Notes: generated from the letters alone by a model not told the origin. A stretch of 64,000 nucleotides of DNA from an uncultured Bacteroidales bacterium (GCA_910578275.1 CAJTPR010000003.1:1-64000); one strand, 5' to 3'; numbered from the stretch's first letter, positions 19,167 to 28,618 are shown. A program made the numbers and translations.

Positions 19167-19184
19167 TAAAAAAGCGAAAGATAT

Positions 19185-19237
19185 AAAAAGAGGTTGCCCG
19201 GAAACGGATGTTCGTACCGTCTTCGGACAACCTCTTT
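19185..19237 (-). terminator. Rho-independent terminator after eno
   Basis: Arms AAAGAGGTTGCCCG (19187-19200) and CGGACAACCTCTTT (19224-19237) pair with one mismatch, and on the minus strand the stem runs into a T tract. It lies 39 bases beyond the eno stop and separates eno from the patatin gene. Confidence 0.8.
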
Positions 19238-19275
19238 CAAATGGCTTGCGGAAAACTTGCCTCGGCCGGGGAGGA

Positions 19276-20568
19276 TCAGGCCTTGAGGAACTTGAAGTCC
19301 TTGCCCAGATAGTATGCCGAGTCGCCCAGGTTCTCCTCGATGCGGAGCAATTGGTTGTATTTGGCGATACGTTCCGAACGGCAAGCCGAACCGGTCTTGA
19401 TAAGTCCGGTGTTCATGGCTACGGCCAAGTCGGCGATCGTCGTGTCTTCGGTTTCTCCCGAACGGTGGCTCATCACGGCCGTGTAGCCGCTGCGGTAGGC
19501 CATGTTCACGGCATTGATGGTTTCGGTGAGCGAACCGATCTGGTTCACCTTCACCAGGATCGAATTGGCCACGCCTTTTTCGATGCCCGTCTTCAGACGT
19601 TCGGTGTTGGTCACGAACAAGTCGTCGCCCACCAACTGGCACTTGGCCCCGATGCGTTCGGTAAGCATCTTCCATCCATCCCAATCGTCTTCCGCCATAC
19701 CGTCTTCTATCGAGATGATGGGGTAGCGTCTGGTCCAGTCGGCCCAGAAATCGGCCATTTGCGAGGAAGTGAGCTTTTCCCCCGAGGATTTGTGCAGGTG
19801 ATATACTTTCTCTTCGGGCAAGTAGAATTCGGAAGAAGCAGGGTCGAGCGCGATGAAGATGTCTTCTCCCGGCTTGTATCCGGCTTGCTCTATGGCTTGG
19901 AGAATGACTTCCAAGGCTTCCTCGTTCGACTTGAGGTCGGGAGCGAAACCGCCCTCGTCGCCTACGCCGGTGGAAAGTCCCTTTTTCTTCAATACCGACT
20001 TGAGTGCATGGAACGTTTCCGCGCCCCAACGCAAGCCTTCGCTGAACGAGGATGCGCCGAAAGGCATGACCATGAATTCTTGAAAGTCCACGTTGCTGTC
20101 GGCGTGCGAACCTCCGTTGAGGATGTTCATCATCGGCACGGGCAGCGTACAGGCGTTCACGCCGCCGATGTAGTTATACAATTCCTGACCGCATTCCTGG
20201 GCGGCGGCACGGGCGCAGGCCAACGAAACACCGAGAATGGCGTTGGCGCCGAGCTTGCCTTTGTTGGGGGTTCCGTCCAGTTCGATCATGCGGTTGTCGA
20301 GGGCGATCTGGTCTTGGACCATCATGCCTTCCAGTTCCTTGGCGATAATGCTGTTGACGTTTTCAACGGCTTGCAACACGCCTTTTCCCAAGTAGGTCTT
20401 CTTGTCGCCGTCGCGTAATTCAACGGCCTCATGGACGCCCGTGGAGGCTCCCGAGGGAACACCGGCACGGCCGAAGGCTCCGGCTTGCGTAATGACTTCC
20501 ACTTCCACCGTCGGATTTCCACGCGAATCGAGGATCTGACGGGCATGAATGCTTGCAATCTGACTCAT
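19276..20568 (-). CDS. eno: Enolase (phosphopyruvate hydratase)
   Basis: Enolase interconverts 2-phosphoglycerate and phosphoenolpyruvate in glycolysis. The 430-residue product has the family start (IHARQILDSRGNPT), the Mg-binding DDLFVTN and the catalytic-loop signature MSHRSGETEDT with the following NTGLIKTGSA. It follows the ribosomal array on the same strand, beyond a terminator, so it is probably transcribed separately, and it ends at its own terminator. Confidence 0.98.
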   Translation of the reverse strand: MSQIASIHARQILDSRGNPTVEVEVITQAGAFGRAGVPSGASTGVHEAVELRDGDKKTYLGKGVLQAVENVNSIIAKELEGMMVQDQIALDNRMIELDGTPNKGKLGANAILGVSLACARAAAQECGQELYNYIGGVNACTLPVPMMNILNGGSHADSNVDFQEFMVMPFGASSFSEGLRWGAETFHALKSVLKKKGLSTGVGDEGGFAPDLKSNEEALEVILQAIEQAGYKPGEDIFIALDPASSEFYLPEEKVYHLHKSSGEKLTSSQMADFWADWTRRYPIISIEDGMAEDDWDGWKMLTERIGAKCQLVGDDLFVTNTERLKTGIEKGVANSILVKVNQIGSLTETINAVNMAYRSGYTAVMSHRSGETEDTTIADLAVAMNTGLIKTGSACRSERIAKYNQLLRIEENLGDSAYYLGKDFKFLKA

Positions 20569-20645
20569 AGCTTTAAAAATATTGTATGTTCTTTCAAATA
20601 TGCCCGATGGGCGTTTTATCGTTGTTTTTCGCCGTTTCCGGCTAT

Positions 20646-20683
20646 AAAAAAAGGGTAAAGATAATAATTCTTTCCCCTTTTTT
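20646..20683 (-). terminator. Terminator of the ribosomal protein array
   Basis: Arms AAAAAAAGGGTAAAG (20646-20660) and CTTTCCCCTTTTTT (20670-20683) pair with one mismatch and end in a T tract on both strands. It lies about 55 bases beyond the rplQ stop and ahead of eno. Confidence 0.8.
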
Positions 20684-20737
20684 ATTGTCGAACGTTAACA
20701 AGACGGAAAAAGTCCGGCCTGTCGCGGCGAAACGGTC

Positions 20738-21229
20738 TTATTCGGCCGTTTCATTTTTCTCGGCTGCAGCAGGTTCCGCGGCGGGTTCGGCCGTTTCCTG
20801 GGCGGCGGTTTTCTTCTTGCCTCCGCGACGGGTGGTCTTCGCCTTCGATTCTTTCGGGTTCGTGGCGTTCGCGCTGAAATCCACCAATTCGATAAAGGCC
20901 ATTTCGGCATTGTCGCCGATACGGTAGCCGGTCTTGAGAATGCGGGTATAACCGCCGTTGCGCTGGGCGATCTTTTGCGAGATTTCCCTGAACAATTCAG
21001 TCACGGCCTCCTTGTTTTGCAAGTAACTGAAAACCACACGACGCGAATGGGTCGTGTCTTCTTTCGACTTGGTGAGCAAGGGTTCGACGTAGCAACGCAA
21101 GGCTTTGGCCTTGGCCAAGGTGGTATTGATTTTCTTGTGCAAGATCAACGACGAAGCCATGTTCGCCAACATCTGACGCCTGTGGGCGTGCTTCCTGCTA
21201 AGTTTATTGAATTTCTTTCCGTGTCTCAT
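20738..21229 (-). CDS. rplQ: 50S ribosomal protein L17
   Basis: L17 is a large-subunit protein near the exit-tunnel side. The conserved N-terminal RHGKKFNKLSRKHAHRR is present. At 163 residues it is longer than the E. coli protein (127) because of a C-terminal tail rich in alanine, lysine and glutamate (about 125-163), a tail type frequent in Bacteroidota. It is the last gene of the array, 17 bases after rpoA. Confidence 0.97.
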   Translation of the reverse strand: MRHGKKFNKLSRKHAHRRQMLANMASSLILHKKINTTLAKAKALRCYVEPLLTKSKEDTTHSRRVVFSYLQNKEAVTELFREISQKIAQRNGGYTRILKTGYRIGDNAEMAFIELVDFSANATNPKESKAKTTRRGGKKKTAAQETAEPAAEPAAAEKNETAE

Positions 21230-21246
21230 TTTAAGGCTCCCCCTAA

Positions 21247-22254
21247 TTATTCTTCGTCTTTATCTGTTTTATTCAATTTGTATTTGCCCACGTTCAAGCC
21301 GAATTCGAGGTTTTTCGACTTGACCAGGTTTTCAAGTTCGGTCAACGACTTCTTGCCGAAGTTGCGGAACTTGAGCAGGTCGGCCTTTTCAAACGACACC
21401 AATTCACCCAAGGTTTCCACTTCGGCGGCCTTGAGGCAGTTGAGCGCACGGACCGAAAGTTCCATTTCCGACAATTTGGTGTTGAGGAGTTGCCTCATGT
21501 GCAGGTCGTCTTCGTCGATGTCGTTCGAAACGGCAGGTTCGGCCTGTTCCAAGGCGATTTTTTCATCGGAGAAGAGCATGAAGTGCGAAATGAGAATCCT
21601 GGCCGCGTCTTTCAAGGCGTCTTTGGGTGAAACCGAACCGTCGGTAACGACCGTCAGGATCAACTTTTCATAGTCGGTCTTCTGTTCCACGCGGAAGTTC
21701 TCGGTTTCGTAGTGAACGTTCTTGATCGGCGTATAGATGGAGTCGATGGCGATGGTTCCGATGGGATCGGCCGAATTCTTGTTCTCTTCGGCGGGCACCC
21801 AGCCGCGACCCTTGTTGATCGTGATGTCCATGGTCAGCTTCACGCTGCTTTCCATGTGGCAGATTTCCAATTCGGGGTTCAGTACGGTAAAGCCGTTCAA
21901 GGCGTTGTTCAGATCACCGGCCTTGAACACTTCCTTGTTCGATACCACCAAGTGGATTTTTTCATGATCCACGCCCTTGATCTGTTGTTTGAAGCGGATT
22001 TGCTTCAAGTTCAACACGATATTGGTAAGGTCCTCGATCACGCCCTTGATCGAGGCGAACTCATGGTCGACGCCTTCGATACGGATAGACGTGATGGCGA
22101 ACCCTTCCAAGGACGAAATCAAGATACGGCGCAGAGCATTTCCTATCGTAACCGCATAACCGGGCTCGAGCGGACGGAGTTCGAAGACACCCTTCTTGTC
22201 GTCCAAACTGAGCATGTTTACTTTATCCGGTTTCTGAAAAGCTAAAATTGCCAT
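21247..22254 (-). CDS. rpoA: DNA-directed RNA polymerase alpha subunit
   Basis: RpoA dimerises to seed RNA polymerase assembly. The 335-residue chain shows the N-terminal assembly domain (LEPGYAVTIGNALRRILISS) and a C-terminal domain with helix-hairpin-helix residues (ELSVRALNCLKAAEV) that contacts UP elements and activators. It lies between rpsD and rplQ, the usual alpha-operon place. Confidence 0.98.
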   Translation of the reverse strand: MAILAFQKPDKVNMLSLDDKKGVFELRPLEPGYAVTIGNALRRILISSLEGFAITSIRIEGVDHEFASIKGVIEDLTNIVLNLKQIRFKQQIKGVDHEKIHLVVSNKEVFKAGDLNNALNGFTVLNPELEICHMESSVKLTMDITINKGRGWVPAEENKNSADPIGTIAIDSIYTPIKNVHYETENFRVEQKTDYEKLILTVVTDGSVSPKDALKDAARILISHFMLFSDEKIALEQAEPAVSNDIDEDDLHMRQLLNTKLSEMELSVRALNCLKAAEVETLGELVSFEKADLLKFRNFGKKSLTELENLVKSKNLEFGLNVGKYKLNKTDKDEE

Positions 22255-22333
22255 TAGTCTTTATGAATTTAATGTTATACCAAGGGAAAACAAACTCCGG
22301 GGCACAGTGCGAAAGCACCGCAAGCAGCCAAGG

Positions 22334-22939
22334 CTACTTGGAGTACAATTCCACGATGAGTTGTTCCTTGATGGTTTCGGGAATGTTTTCGCGTTCGGGA
22401 TAGCTGAGGAATTTTCCGCACATCTGCTTGCCGTCCCATTCCAGCCAGTTGTATTGGTTGGTGCGACCTTCCAAAGCCGTGGAGATGACTTCCAACGACT
22501 TGGATTTTTCCCTTACTTCCACGATATCTCCCGGACGCAACTGGAAAGAGGGAATGTTCACCACGTGTCCGTTCACGACGATGTGGCGGTGTCCCACGAG
22601 CTGGCGGGCGGCGTTACGGGTAGGGGCGATGCCCAGACGGAACACCACGTTGTCCAGACGCGATTCCAGAAGTTGCAACAAGTTTTCACCGGTGATACCT
22701 TGCCTGCGCGAGGCTTGGGCGAAAATCTTGCGGAACTGACGTTCCAGGATACCGTAAGTATATTTTGCTTTCTGTTTTTCCTTCAACTGCACACCGTACT
22801 CGGAAAGCTTGCTGCGGCGTTTGTTTTGACCGTGCTGGCCGGGCGCGTAGTTCTTGCGTTCCAACACCTTGTCGGCTCCAAAGATAGGTTCTTGGAACTT
22901 CCTTGCAATCTTAGACTTAGGTCCAATATATCTTGCCAT
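22334..22939 (-). CDS. rpsD: 30S ribosomal protein S4
   Basis: S4 starts small-subunit assembly by binding 16S rRNA. At 201 residues it carries the S4 RNA-binding domain (RLDNVVFRLG through RHIVVNGHVV). No N-terminal zinc-binding cysteine set is seen, so this is the zinc-free form. In E. coli S4 represses its operon; I saw no matching leader structure here. Confidence 0.97.
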   Translation of the reverse strand: MARYIGPKSKIARKFQEPIFGADKVLERKNYAPGQHGQNKRRSKLSEYGVQLKEKQKAKYTYGILERQFRKIFAQASRRQGITGENLLQLLESRLDNVVFRLGIAPTRNAARQLVGHRHIVVNGHVVNIPSFQLRPGDIVEVREKSKSLEVISTALEGRTNQYNWLEWDGKQMCGKFLSYPERENIPETIKEQLIVELYSK

Positions 22940-22974
22940 TTCTTGCTATGGTTTTATGTACGTGTACTCTAAAA

Positions 22975-23382
22975 TTAAACTCTTCTTCTCTTGGGAGGCC
23001 GGCAACCATTGTGGGGCAGGGGCGTCACGTCGACGATTTCGGTCACTTCGATTCCTGCACCATGCAAGGTACGGATGGCCGACTCACGACCGGCTCCGGG
23101 ACCCTTTACAAAAACCTTTACTTTACGCAATCCCAAGTCGTAGGCGACCTTGGCGCAATCGGTAGCGGCCATCTGGGCGGCATAAGGCGTGTTCTTCTTT
23201 GAACCCTTGAAACCCATTTTGCCGGCAGAGGCCCACGAAATTACCTGGCCCGCGTTGTTGGTGAGCGAGATGATCACATTGTTGAATGAAGCAAAGATGA
23301 ACGCCTTGCCTTGGGGCTCAACCTTGACAATCTTCTTCTTTGCAGTCTTGGCGTTTTTACCGCCGTTAGCAACTTTTGCCAT
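22975..23382 (-). CDS. rpsK: 30S ribosomal protein S11
   Basis: S11 forms part of the platform near the mRNA exit. The 135-residue product has the conserved GPGAGRESAIR stretch and the C-terminal PHNGCRPPKRRRV. It lies between rpsM and rpsD as in other alpha operons. Confidence 0.98.
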   Translation of the reverse strand: MAKVANGGKNAKTAKKKIVKVEPQGKAFIFASFNNVIISLTNNAGQVISWASAGKMGFKGSKKNTPYAAQMAATDCAKVAYDLGLRKVKVFVKGPGAGRESAIRTLHGAGIEVTEIVDVTPLPHNGCRPPKRRRV

Positions 23383-23439
23383 GTTTTATTTGAATGAATG
23401 ATGTTTGTTCTAAAAACTTCCGCTATCAGGAAACAAGTC

Positions 23440-23820
23440 TTAGCCTTTGGGTGCCTTCTTCTTGTTGGCAACGGTCTTCTTGCGACCCTTGCGCGTACGG
23501 GCGTTGTTCTTGGTGCTTTGTCCGCGAAGAGGCAAACCGAGACGATGACGGATACCTCTGTAGCAACCGATATCCATCAAACGCTTGATGTTGGTCTGGA
23601 CTTCCGAACGCAGGGCGCCTTCCACTTTCAGCTTGTCGCCGATATAGGTACGGATTTTCGCCAATTCGTCATCGTTCCATTCTTCCACCTTCTTGTCGAA
23701 AGAAATGCCCGAGTCGGCAAGGATCTTGCGAGCGGTGCTCCTTCCGATACCATAGATGTAGGTCAAGCCTACTTCCCCTCTTTTGTTCTTAGGTAAATCG
23801 ATACCTGCAATACGTGCCAT
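23440..23820 (-). CDS. rpsM: 30S ribosomal protein S13
   Basis: S13 sits in the head of the small subunit and contacts the large subunit and P-site tRNA. The 126-residue product starts MARIAGIDLPKNKRGEVGL and has the RGIRHRLGLPLRGQ signature followed by a basic tail. Confidence 0.98.
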   Translation of the reverse strand: MARIAGIDLPKNKRGEVGLTYIYGIGRSTARKILADSGISFDKKVEEWNDDELAKIRTYIGDKLKVEGALRSEVQTNIKRLMDIGCYRGIRHRLGLPLRGQSTKNNARTRKGRKKTVANKKKAPKG

Positions 23821-23863
23821 GTATTATTCCTGTTTTTAAATCAAAACTTAATTGCGTGCGTTA

Positions 23864-23980
23864 TCAACCCTGGCGCATCTTATACTTGGGGTTCTTCTTA
23901 TTGATCACGTAAACCACCCCTTTGCGTTTCACAATCTTGCATTCGGGCGATCTTTTCTTTGCTGACGGCTTTACTTTCAT
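23864..23980 (-). CDS. rpmJ: 50S ribosomal protein L36
   Basis: A 38-codon gene found by reading the gap between infA and rpsM. The product starts MKVKPSAKKRSPECKIVKR and ends KYKMRQG, the L36 pattern. Only one cysteine remains, so it is the zinc-free C-minus form. It ends 44 bases before rpsM. Confidence 0.95.
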   Translation of the reverse strand: MKVKPSAKKRSPECKIVKRKGVVYVINKKNPKYKMRQG

Positions 23981-24013
23981 CGGTCTTCGTGTTATAAAGT
24001 TTGCTCAAAAATA

Positions 24014-24232
24014 CTATTTATATCGGAATACGATACGCGCCTTGCTCAAATCGTAGGGCGACATCTCCAATTGGACCCTGTCGCCGGGAAGGATTTTGAT
24101 GTAGTGCAATCGCATTTTGCCGGAAATATGGGCAATAACCGTATGCCCGTTTTCCAACTCTACCCGGAACATGGCATTACCCAACGATTCTAAAACCGTT
24201 CCGTCCTGTTGTATGGATTGTTGTTTTGCCAT
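24014..24232 (-). CDS. infA: Translation initiation factor IF-1
   Basis: IF-1 blocks the A site during initiation. The 72-residue OB-fold protein shows the conserved GTVLESLGNAMFRVELENGH and the C-terminal YDLSKARIVFRYK. It lies 3 bases after map, so translation may be coupled. Confidence 0.97.
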   Translation of the reverse strand: MAKQQSIQQDGTVLESLGNAMFRVELENGHTVIAHISGKMRLHYIKILPGDRVQLEMSPYDLSKARIVFRYK

Positions 24233-24235
24233 GTC

Positions 24236-25015
24236 CTATTTGTCCTTTAATATGTTTTCCACCTTCTCAAAACTCGACAATATCTCGTTTCCGTGTTCGG
24301 TTATCGTCAAGCTGTGTTCGAAATGTGCCGCCGGTTTGCCATCCAACGTGAAGATGCCCCAACCGTCCTTGGCCACGCCGATGTTGCGTTTGCCCAAGGT
24401 AATCATGGGCTCGATCGCAATCACCATGCCTTTTTTTAGCAGGCATCCGCTTCCGCGGCGACCATAGTTCAGCACATCCGGTTTCTCATGCATGTGGGCG
24501 CCTACGCCATGTCCGCAAAGCTCGCGGACCACTCCGTAGCCCTTCTCTTCCACATACGACTGGACCGCGTTTCCTATATCGCCGGTGCGGTTGCCGGCGC
24601 GGGCTTGTTCAATGCCCTTGTAAAGCGATGCTTTCGTGTCTTCCAACAACTGCCGGACGGAATCATCCACTTGTCCGACCATGAACGTGTAGGCGGAATC
24701 TCCGAAAAAACCGTCCTTTTCTATCACGCAGTCCACCGAAACGATGTCGCCCTCTTTCAGTTCGTATTCGGAGGGAAAGCCGTGGACCACTACCTGGTTG
24801 ACCGAGATGCAGAGCGTGTAAGGAAAACCTTCATATCCCTTGCATGCCGGAATCCCGCCTTTGGCTCGGATGAAGTCTTCCGCCATCCGGTCCAATTCGA
24901 GGGTCTTTACACCAGGAGAGATCATCTTTGCCACTTCCGCCAAGGTGTCGCCCACCAAAAGCGCGCTGACGCGGATTTTCTCGATCTCTTGTTCGGTGTA
25001 AATGCGCGGGCTCAT
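24236..25015 (-). CDS. map: Type I methionine aminopeptidase
   Basis: Map removes the starter methionine from new proteins. Metal ligands are visible: the two aspartates in SVDCVIEKDGFFGDSA, the histidine in CGHGVG, and the glutamates in AIEPMI and in HGNEIL. The ATG giving MSPRIYTEQE (259 residues) lies 13 bases beyond the secY stop; an earlier ATG (MLSFLKR, 266 residues) overlaps secY by 8 bases and cannot be excluded. Position after secY is standard. Confidence 0.95.
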   Translation of the reverse strand: MSPRIYTEQEIEKIRVSALLVGDTLAEVAKMISPGVKTLELDRMAEDFIRAKGGIPACKGYEGFPYTLCISVNQVVVHGFPSEYELKEGDIVSVDCVIEKDGFFGDSAYTFMVGQVDDSVRQLLEDTKASLYKGIEQARAGNRTGDIGNAVQSYVEEKGYGVVRELCGHGVGAHMHEKPDVLNYGRRGSGCLLKKGMVIAIEPMITLGKRNIGVAKDGWGIFTLDGKPAAHFEHSLTITEHGNEILSSFEKVENILKDK

Positions 25016-25028
25016 TCTTTTCAAAAAA

Positions 25029-26393
25029 CTAAGCAATGCCGTACGCTCCGCCCGAACGCCCCTTGATGCGGCCCGACTTGGTCAAACCGTCGTAGTGGCG
25101 CATCAACAAGTGGCTTTCGATTTGCTGCAGGGTATCCAGAATGACGCCTACCATGATCAACAACGAAGTTCCGCCATAGAACTGGGCAAACTGCGTACTT
25201 ACGCCGAAAAGCCTTACGATGGCGGGCAGGACGGCGACGAAAGCCAGGAAAATGGATCCGGGCAACGTGATGCGCGAAATCACCTCGTCGATGAATTCCA
25301 TCGTCTTCTTGCCGGGTTTGATGCCGGGGATGAATCCGTTGTTGCGCTTCAAGTCATCGGCGATTTGCTGCGAATTCATCGTGATGGCGGTGTAAAAATA
25401 GGTGAAAGCGATAATCAGCAATGCGAATACCAAATTGTACCAGAAACTGTTGAAGTCCATGAACGCGCGCCAGAATCCGGAGTTCACCGCTTCGGGCGAA
25501 GCAAAGCCCGCGATCGTGACGGGAATGAACATCAACGCCTGGGCGAAGATGATGGGCATTACGCCGGCGGCGTTCACCTTCATGGGAAGGTATTGGCGTA
25601 CTCCGCCGTATTGCTTGTTGCCTACGATGCGTTTGGCATATTGGACGGGAATCCTGCGCGTGCCCTGAACCAAGAGGATGCAGAGGAAAATCACCACGAT
25701 GAGCACGACCAGTTCCACCAGGAACACGACCAGTCCGCCGCCTTGTTGTTCCAGACGCGAAACGAATTCGCCGAACAAGGCGAAAGGCAAGCGGGCGATG
25801 ATACCGATCATGATGATGAGCGAAATACCGTTTCCGATTCCCTTGTCGGTAATCTTTTCACCCAGCCACATCACGAACAAGGTGCCTGCCGTGAGGATGA
25901 TGCAGGAAGAAACCCAGAAGAACACGCCGGGATGGGTGCCGTTGAACGGGATGAACGCCGTGGCGGGCAATTGACCTACGAGATTGGTCAAGTAGGCCGG
26001 CGCCTGCATGGCGGTAACGACGATGGTCAGCCAACGGGTAATCTGGTTCATTTTCCTACGGCCGCTTTCCCCTTCCTTCTGTAATTTCTGGAAGTAGGGA
26101 ATGGCCATACCGAACAACTGCACGATAATCGACGCGGAAATGTACGGCATGATACCCAATGCGAACACAGAGGCATTGGAGAACGCACCCCCCGAAAACA
26201 TGTTCAACAAGCCGAGCAAACCATCGCTGGTCTGTTGTTGCAATGCTCCCAACTGGGAGGGATCAACCCCCGGCAGCACGATAAAAGAACCTACACGGTA
26301 AATCACGATGATTCCCAACGTATAGAGGATTCTCTTTCTGAGTTCCTCTATCTTGTAGATGTTCTTTATGGTTTCTATGAATCTTTTCATCAA
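25029..26393 (-). CDS. secY: Preprotein translocase subunit SecY
   Basis: SecY is the inner-membrane channel of the Sec system. The 454-residue protein has ten predicted hydrophobic segments, the plug-side PGVDPSQL start and the conserved cytoplasmic loop ending in NGFIPGIKPGK. It would feed the many exported proteins in this window, including SprA. Two adjacent ATGs start it (MMKRF); either may be used. Confidence 0.97.
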   Translation of the reverse strand: MMKRFIETIKNIYKIEELRKRILYTLGIIVIYRVGSFIVLPGVDPSQLGALQQQTSDGLLGLLNMFSGGAFSNASVFALGIMPYISASIIVQLFGMAIPYFQKLQKEGESGRRKMNQITRWLTIVVTAMQAPAYLTNLVGQLPATAFIPFNGTHPGVFFWVSSCIILTAGTLFVMWLGEKITDKGIGNGISLIIMIGIIARLPFALFGEFVSRLEQQGGGLVVFLVELVVLIVVIFLCILLVQGTRRIPVQYAKRIVGNKQYGGVRQYLPMKVNAAGVMPIIFAQALMFIPVTIAGFASPEAVNSGFWRAFMDFNSFWYNLVFALLIIAFTYFYTAITMNSQQIADDLKRNNGFIPGIKPGKKTMEFIDEVISRITLPGSIFLAFVAVLPAIVRLFGVSTQFAQFYGGTSLLIMVGVILDTLQQIESHLLMRHYDGLTKSGRIKGRSGGAYGIA

Positions 26394-26417
26394 TTATCGT
26401 AATAAATATGGAAACTT

Positions 26418-26885
26418 CTAGGCTTGAGGCTTCTGGGCGGCGACCAAGTTGGCAGAACCGCCTTTGGCTTCGATGGCTTCCTTTGCCTTGGCCGAAAAGG
26501 CGTCGGCGGTGACCGTCAAGCTGGCGTTCAATTCGCCGCGGCCGAGGATCTTGACCTTGGCGCGTTTGGAAGCCAGACCGCAATTGATGAGTACCTGCAA
26601 ATCGATTTCCTTGATACCCTTTTCAGTGGCGATCTTTTCCAACATGTCCAGATTGACAGCGGTGTATTCAACCCTGTTGATATTCTTGAAACCGAATTTG
26701 GGAACACGACGGTACAAAGGCATCTGGCCGCCTTCGAAACCTATCTTGCGGCTATAGCCCGAACGGGATTGCGCACCCTTGTGACCTCTGCCGGCAGTTT
26801 GTCCGTTGCCCGATCCGTAACCGCGTCCGCGACGCTTGTTGTTCCTTACAGAACCTTTGGCAGGAGCCAAAACTGATAAATCCAT
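26418..26885 (-). CDS. rplO: 50S ribosomal protein L15
   Basis: L15 is a late-assembly protein of the large subunit. The 155-residue product has the glycine/arginine-rich N-terminal segment (RRGRGYGSGNGQTAGRGHKG) and the GFEGGQMPLYRRVPKFGF signature. It lies between rpmD and secY. Confidence 0.98.
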   Translation of the reverse strand: MDLSVLAPAKGSVRNNKRRGRGYGSGNGQTAGRGHKGAQSRSGYSRKIGFEGGQMPLYRRVPKFGFKNINRVEYTAVNLDMLEKIATEKGIKEIDLQVLINCGLASKRAKVKILGRGELNASLTVTADAFSAKAKEAIEAKGGSANLVAAQKPQA

Positions 26886-26932
26886 ATCTGAAATTCTTTT
26901 CTCGCGTTTGTAATTAAATTCCCAGCCAAGGA

Positions 26933-27112
26933 TTAGATTTCTTCAATCTTGATCAAGTGGCTGACTTTGGCGATCATACCTTCCACCTGGGGAGTGACCG
27001 TGGCTTCGGCTACTTTGCCGATGCGGCCCAACTTCAAGGATTCAAGGGTCCTCTTTTGTCTGAGAGGACGATCGATTCCGCTTTTGACTTGCGTTAACTT
27101 AACCTTCTTCAT
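26933..27112 (-). CDS. rpmD: 50S ribosomal protein L30
   Basis: A 59-residue product read from the gap between rpsE and rplO: it starts MKKVKLTQVKSGIDRPLRQK and ends HLIKIEEI, matching bacterial L30 in length and sequence. It starts 27 bases beyond the rpsE stop. Confidence 0.95.
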   Translation of the reverse strand: MKKVKLTQVKSGIDRPLRQKRTLESLKLGRIGKVAEATVTPQVEGMIAKVSHLIKIEEI

Positions 27113-27139
27113 GGCGTTTTTCCTTTTCTTTGTTTGGGA

Positions 27140-27658
27140 CTAGCCGTTAAAAACCTTGTCCAGGTCAATGCCTCTCAATTGGGCTACCGTGTAAGGATCG
27201 CGCAATTGGGAAAGGGCGTTGATCGTGGCCTTTACCACCGAGTGGGCGTTGGACGAACCTTTGGATTTGGCCAACACGTCGTGGATACCTACGCTTTCCA
27301 ATACGGCACGCATGGCACCGCCGGCGATGACACCCGTACCGGGAGCCGCCGGTTTGAGGAATACGGAGGCGCCGCTGTATTTGCCGTATTGTTCATGGGG
27401 AATCGTTCCCTTGAGAACAGGCACCTTGATAAGGTTTTTCTTGGCATCGTCCAAGCCTTTCTGGACGGCGGCCTGTACTTCCTTGGCCTTGCCCAGGCCG
27501 TAGCCGACCACGCCGTTGCCGTTTCCGACCACCACGATGGCCGAAAAACTGAACGTACGACCACCTTTGGTTACTTTCGTAACACGGTTGATGGCGACCA
27601 GCTTGTCTTGGAACTCGATATCGCTCGATTTCACTCTCTTTACATTTGCGTCTGTCAT
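27140..27658 (-). CDS. rpsE: 30S ribosomal protein S5
   Basis: S5 takes part in decoding fidelity. The 172-residue chain shows the S5 signature (GGRTFSFSAIVVVGNGNG) and the C-terminal domain PGTGVIAGGAMRAVLE. It lies between rplR and rpmD in spc order. Confidence 0.98.
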   Translation of the reverse strand: MTDANVKRVKSSDIEFQDKLVAINRVTKVTKGGRTFSFSAIVVVGNGNGVVGYGLGKAKEVQAAVQKGLDDAKKNLIKVPVLKGTIPHEQYGKYSGASVFLKPAAPGTGVIAGGAMRAVLESVGIHDVLAKSKGSSNAHSVVKATINALSQLRDPYTVAQLRGIDLDKVFNG

Positions 27659-27670
27659 AACCTTGTCTCC

Positions 27671-28024
27671 TTAGAATTTGAGGCCGGCTTCCCTGGCACC
27701 ATCGGCCAAAGCCTTAACACGTCCGTGATACAAATATCCGTTGCGGTCGAAAACGACTTGGGAAATCCCCGCGCTTTTGGCGCGTTCAGCCAGGATTTTG
27801 CCCACTTCCACGGACCGCTCGCTCTTGGTTCCTTTTACGGCAAAGGATTTTTCCTTGGAGGAAGCCTGTACGAGGGTCTTTCCGTCATGGTCGTCGATAA
27901 TCTGGGCGTAGATGTCCCGGTTGCTCCGGAACACGCTCAAACGAGGCATTTCCTTGCTGCCCGTGATTTTCTTGCGAATACGCATCTTGATGCGCATCCT
28001 TCTATATGTTTTTGTAATAGCCAT
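27671..28024 (-). CDS. rplR: 50S ribosomal protein L18
   Basis: L18 binds 5S rRNA with L5. The 117-residue product has the arginine-rich start (RRMRIKMRIRKKITG) and the conserved RLSVFRSNRDIYAQIIDD. It ends AREAGLKF like other L18 proteins. Confidence 0.97.
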   Translation of the reverse strand: MAITKTYRRMRIKMRIRKKITGSKEMPRLSVFRSNRDIYAQIIDDHDGKTLVQASSKEKSFAVKGTKSERSVEVGKILAERAKSAGISQVVFDRNGYLYHGRVKALADGAREAGLKF

Positions 28025-28048
28025 CGTGCAAATATATTTAATAGTCCG

Positions 28049-28618
28049 CTATTTCTTGGCGCTGGCAGCCGATTTTCCGGCTTTTCTGCGCAGGATTTCA
28101 TCTTGGAACTTGATACCCTTGCCTTTGTAAGGTTCAGGCTTACGGTAGGAGCGGATCTTGGCGCAAACCATACCCAGCAGTTCCTTGTCGTGGGATTCCA
28201 ACGTAAGGGTAGGGTTCTTACCCTTTTCGGCCGTGGCCGTGGCTTTGATTTCCTTGGGCAATTCAAGGAACAAGTTGTGGGAAAAGCCCAAAGCCAAGTC
28301 GAGCAACTGGCCGTTTACCGTGGCCCTGTAACCGACCCCCACGATTTCCATCGTGGTCTTGAATCCTTCCGAAACACCCGTTACCATGTTGTTGATCAAT
28401 GCCCTGTAAAGACCATGCAAGGCGCGATGGCGCTTCTGGTCGGTGGGACGTTCAACCAACACGCGGCTGTTTTCCGTATCTACTCGCACCGTGATGTCGG
28501 GATCTACCATACGGTTCAATTCGCCTTTGGGGCCTTTTACGGTTACCAAGTTGTTTCCGGCAACCGTTACCGTCACTCCCTTAGGAAGGGTTATAGGTGC
28601 TTTACCAATTCTTGACAT
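28049..28618 (-). CDS. rplF: 50S ribosomal protein L6
   Basis: L6 lies by the sarcin-ricin loop where elongation factors bind. The start was set at MSRIGKAPITLPKGV (189 residues), the family N-terminus; the longer open frame adds fifteen unrelated residues overlapping rpsH. The C-terminal signature PEPYKGKGIKFQDE is present. Confidence 0.97.
   Translation of the reverse strand: MSRIGKAPITLPKGVTVTVAGNNLVTVKGPKGELNRMVDPDITVRVDTENSRVLVERPTDQKRHRALHGLYRALINNMVTGVSEGFKTTMEIVGVGYRATVNGQLLDLALGFSHNLFLELPKEIKATATAEKGKNPTLTLESHDKELLGMVCAKIRSYRKPEPYKGKGIKFQDEILRRKAGKSAASAKK

Noticed and set aside
19154..20029. Upstream extension of the patatin frame through the eno region
   Set aside because: It overlaps eno on the same strand in another frame, is low in conserved pattern, and the signal peptide at MRHAFPIF marks the true start.
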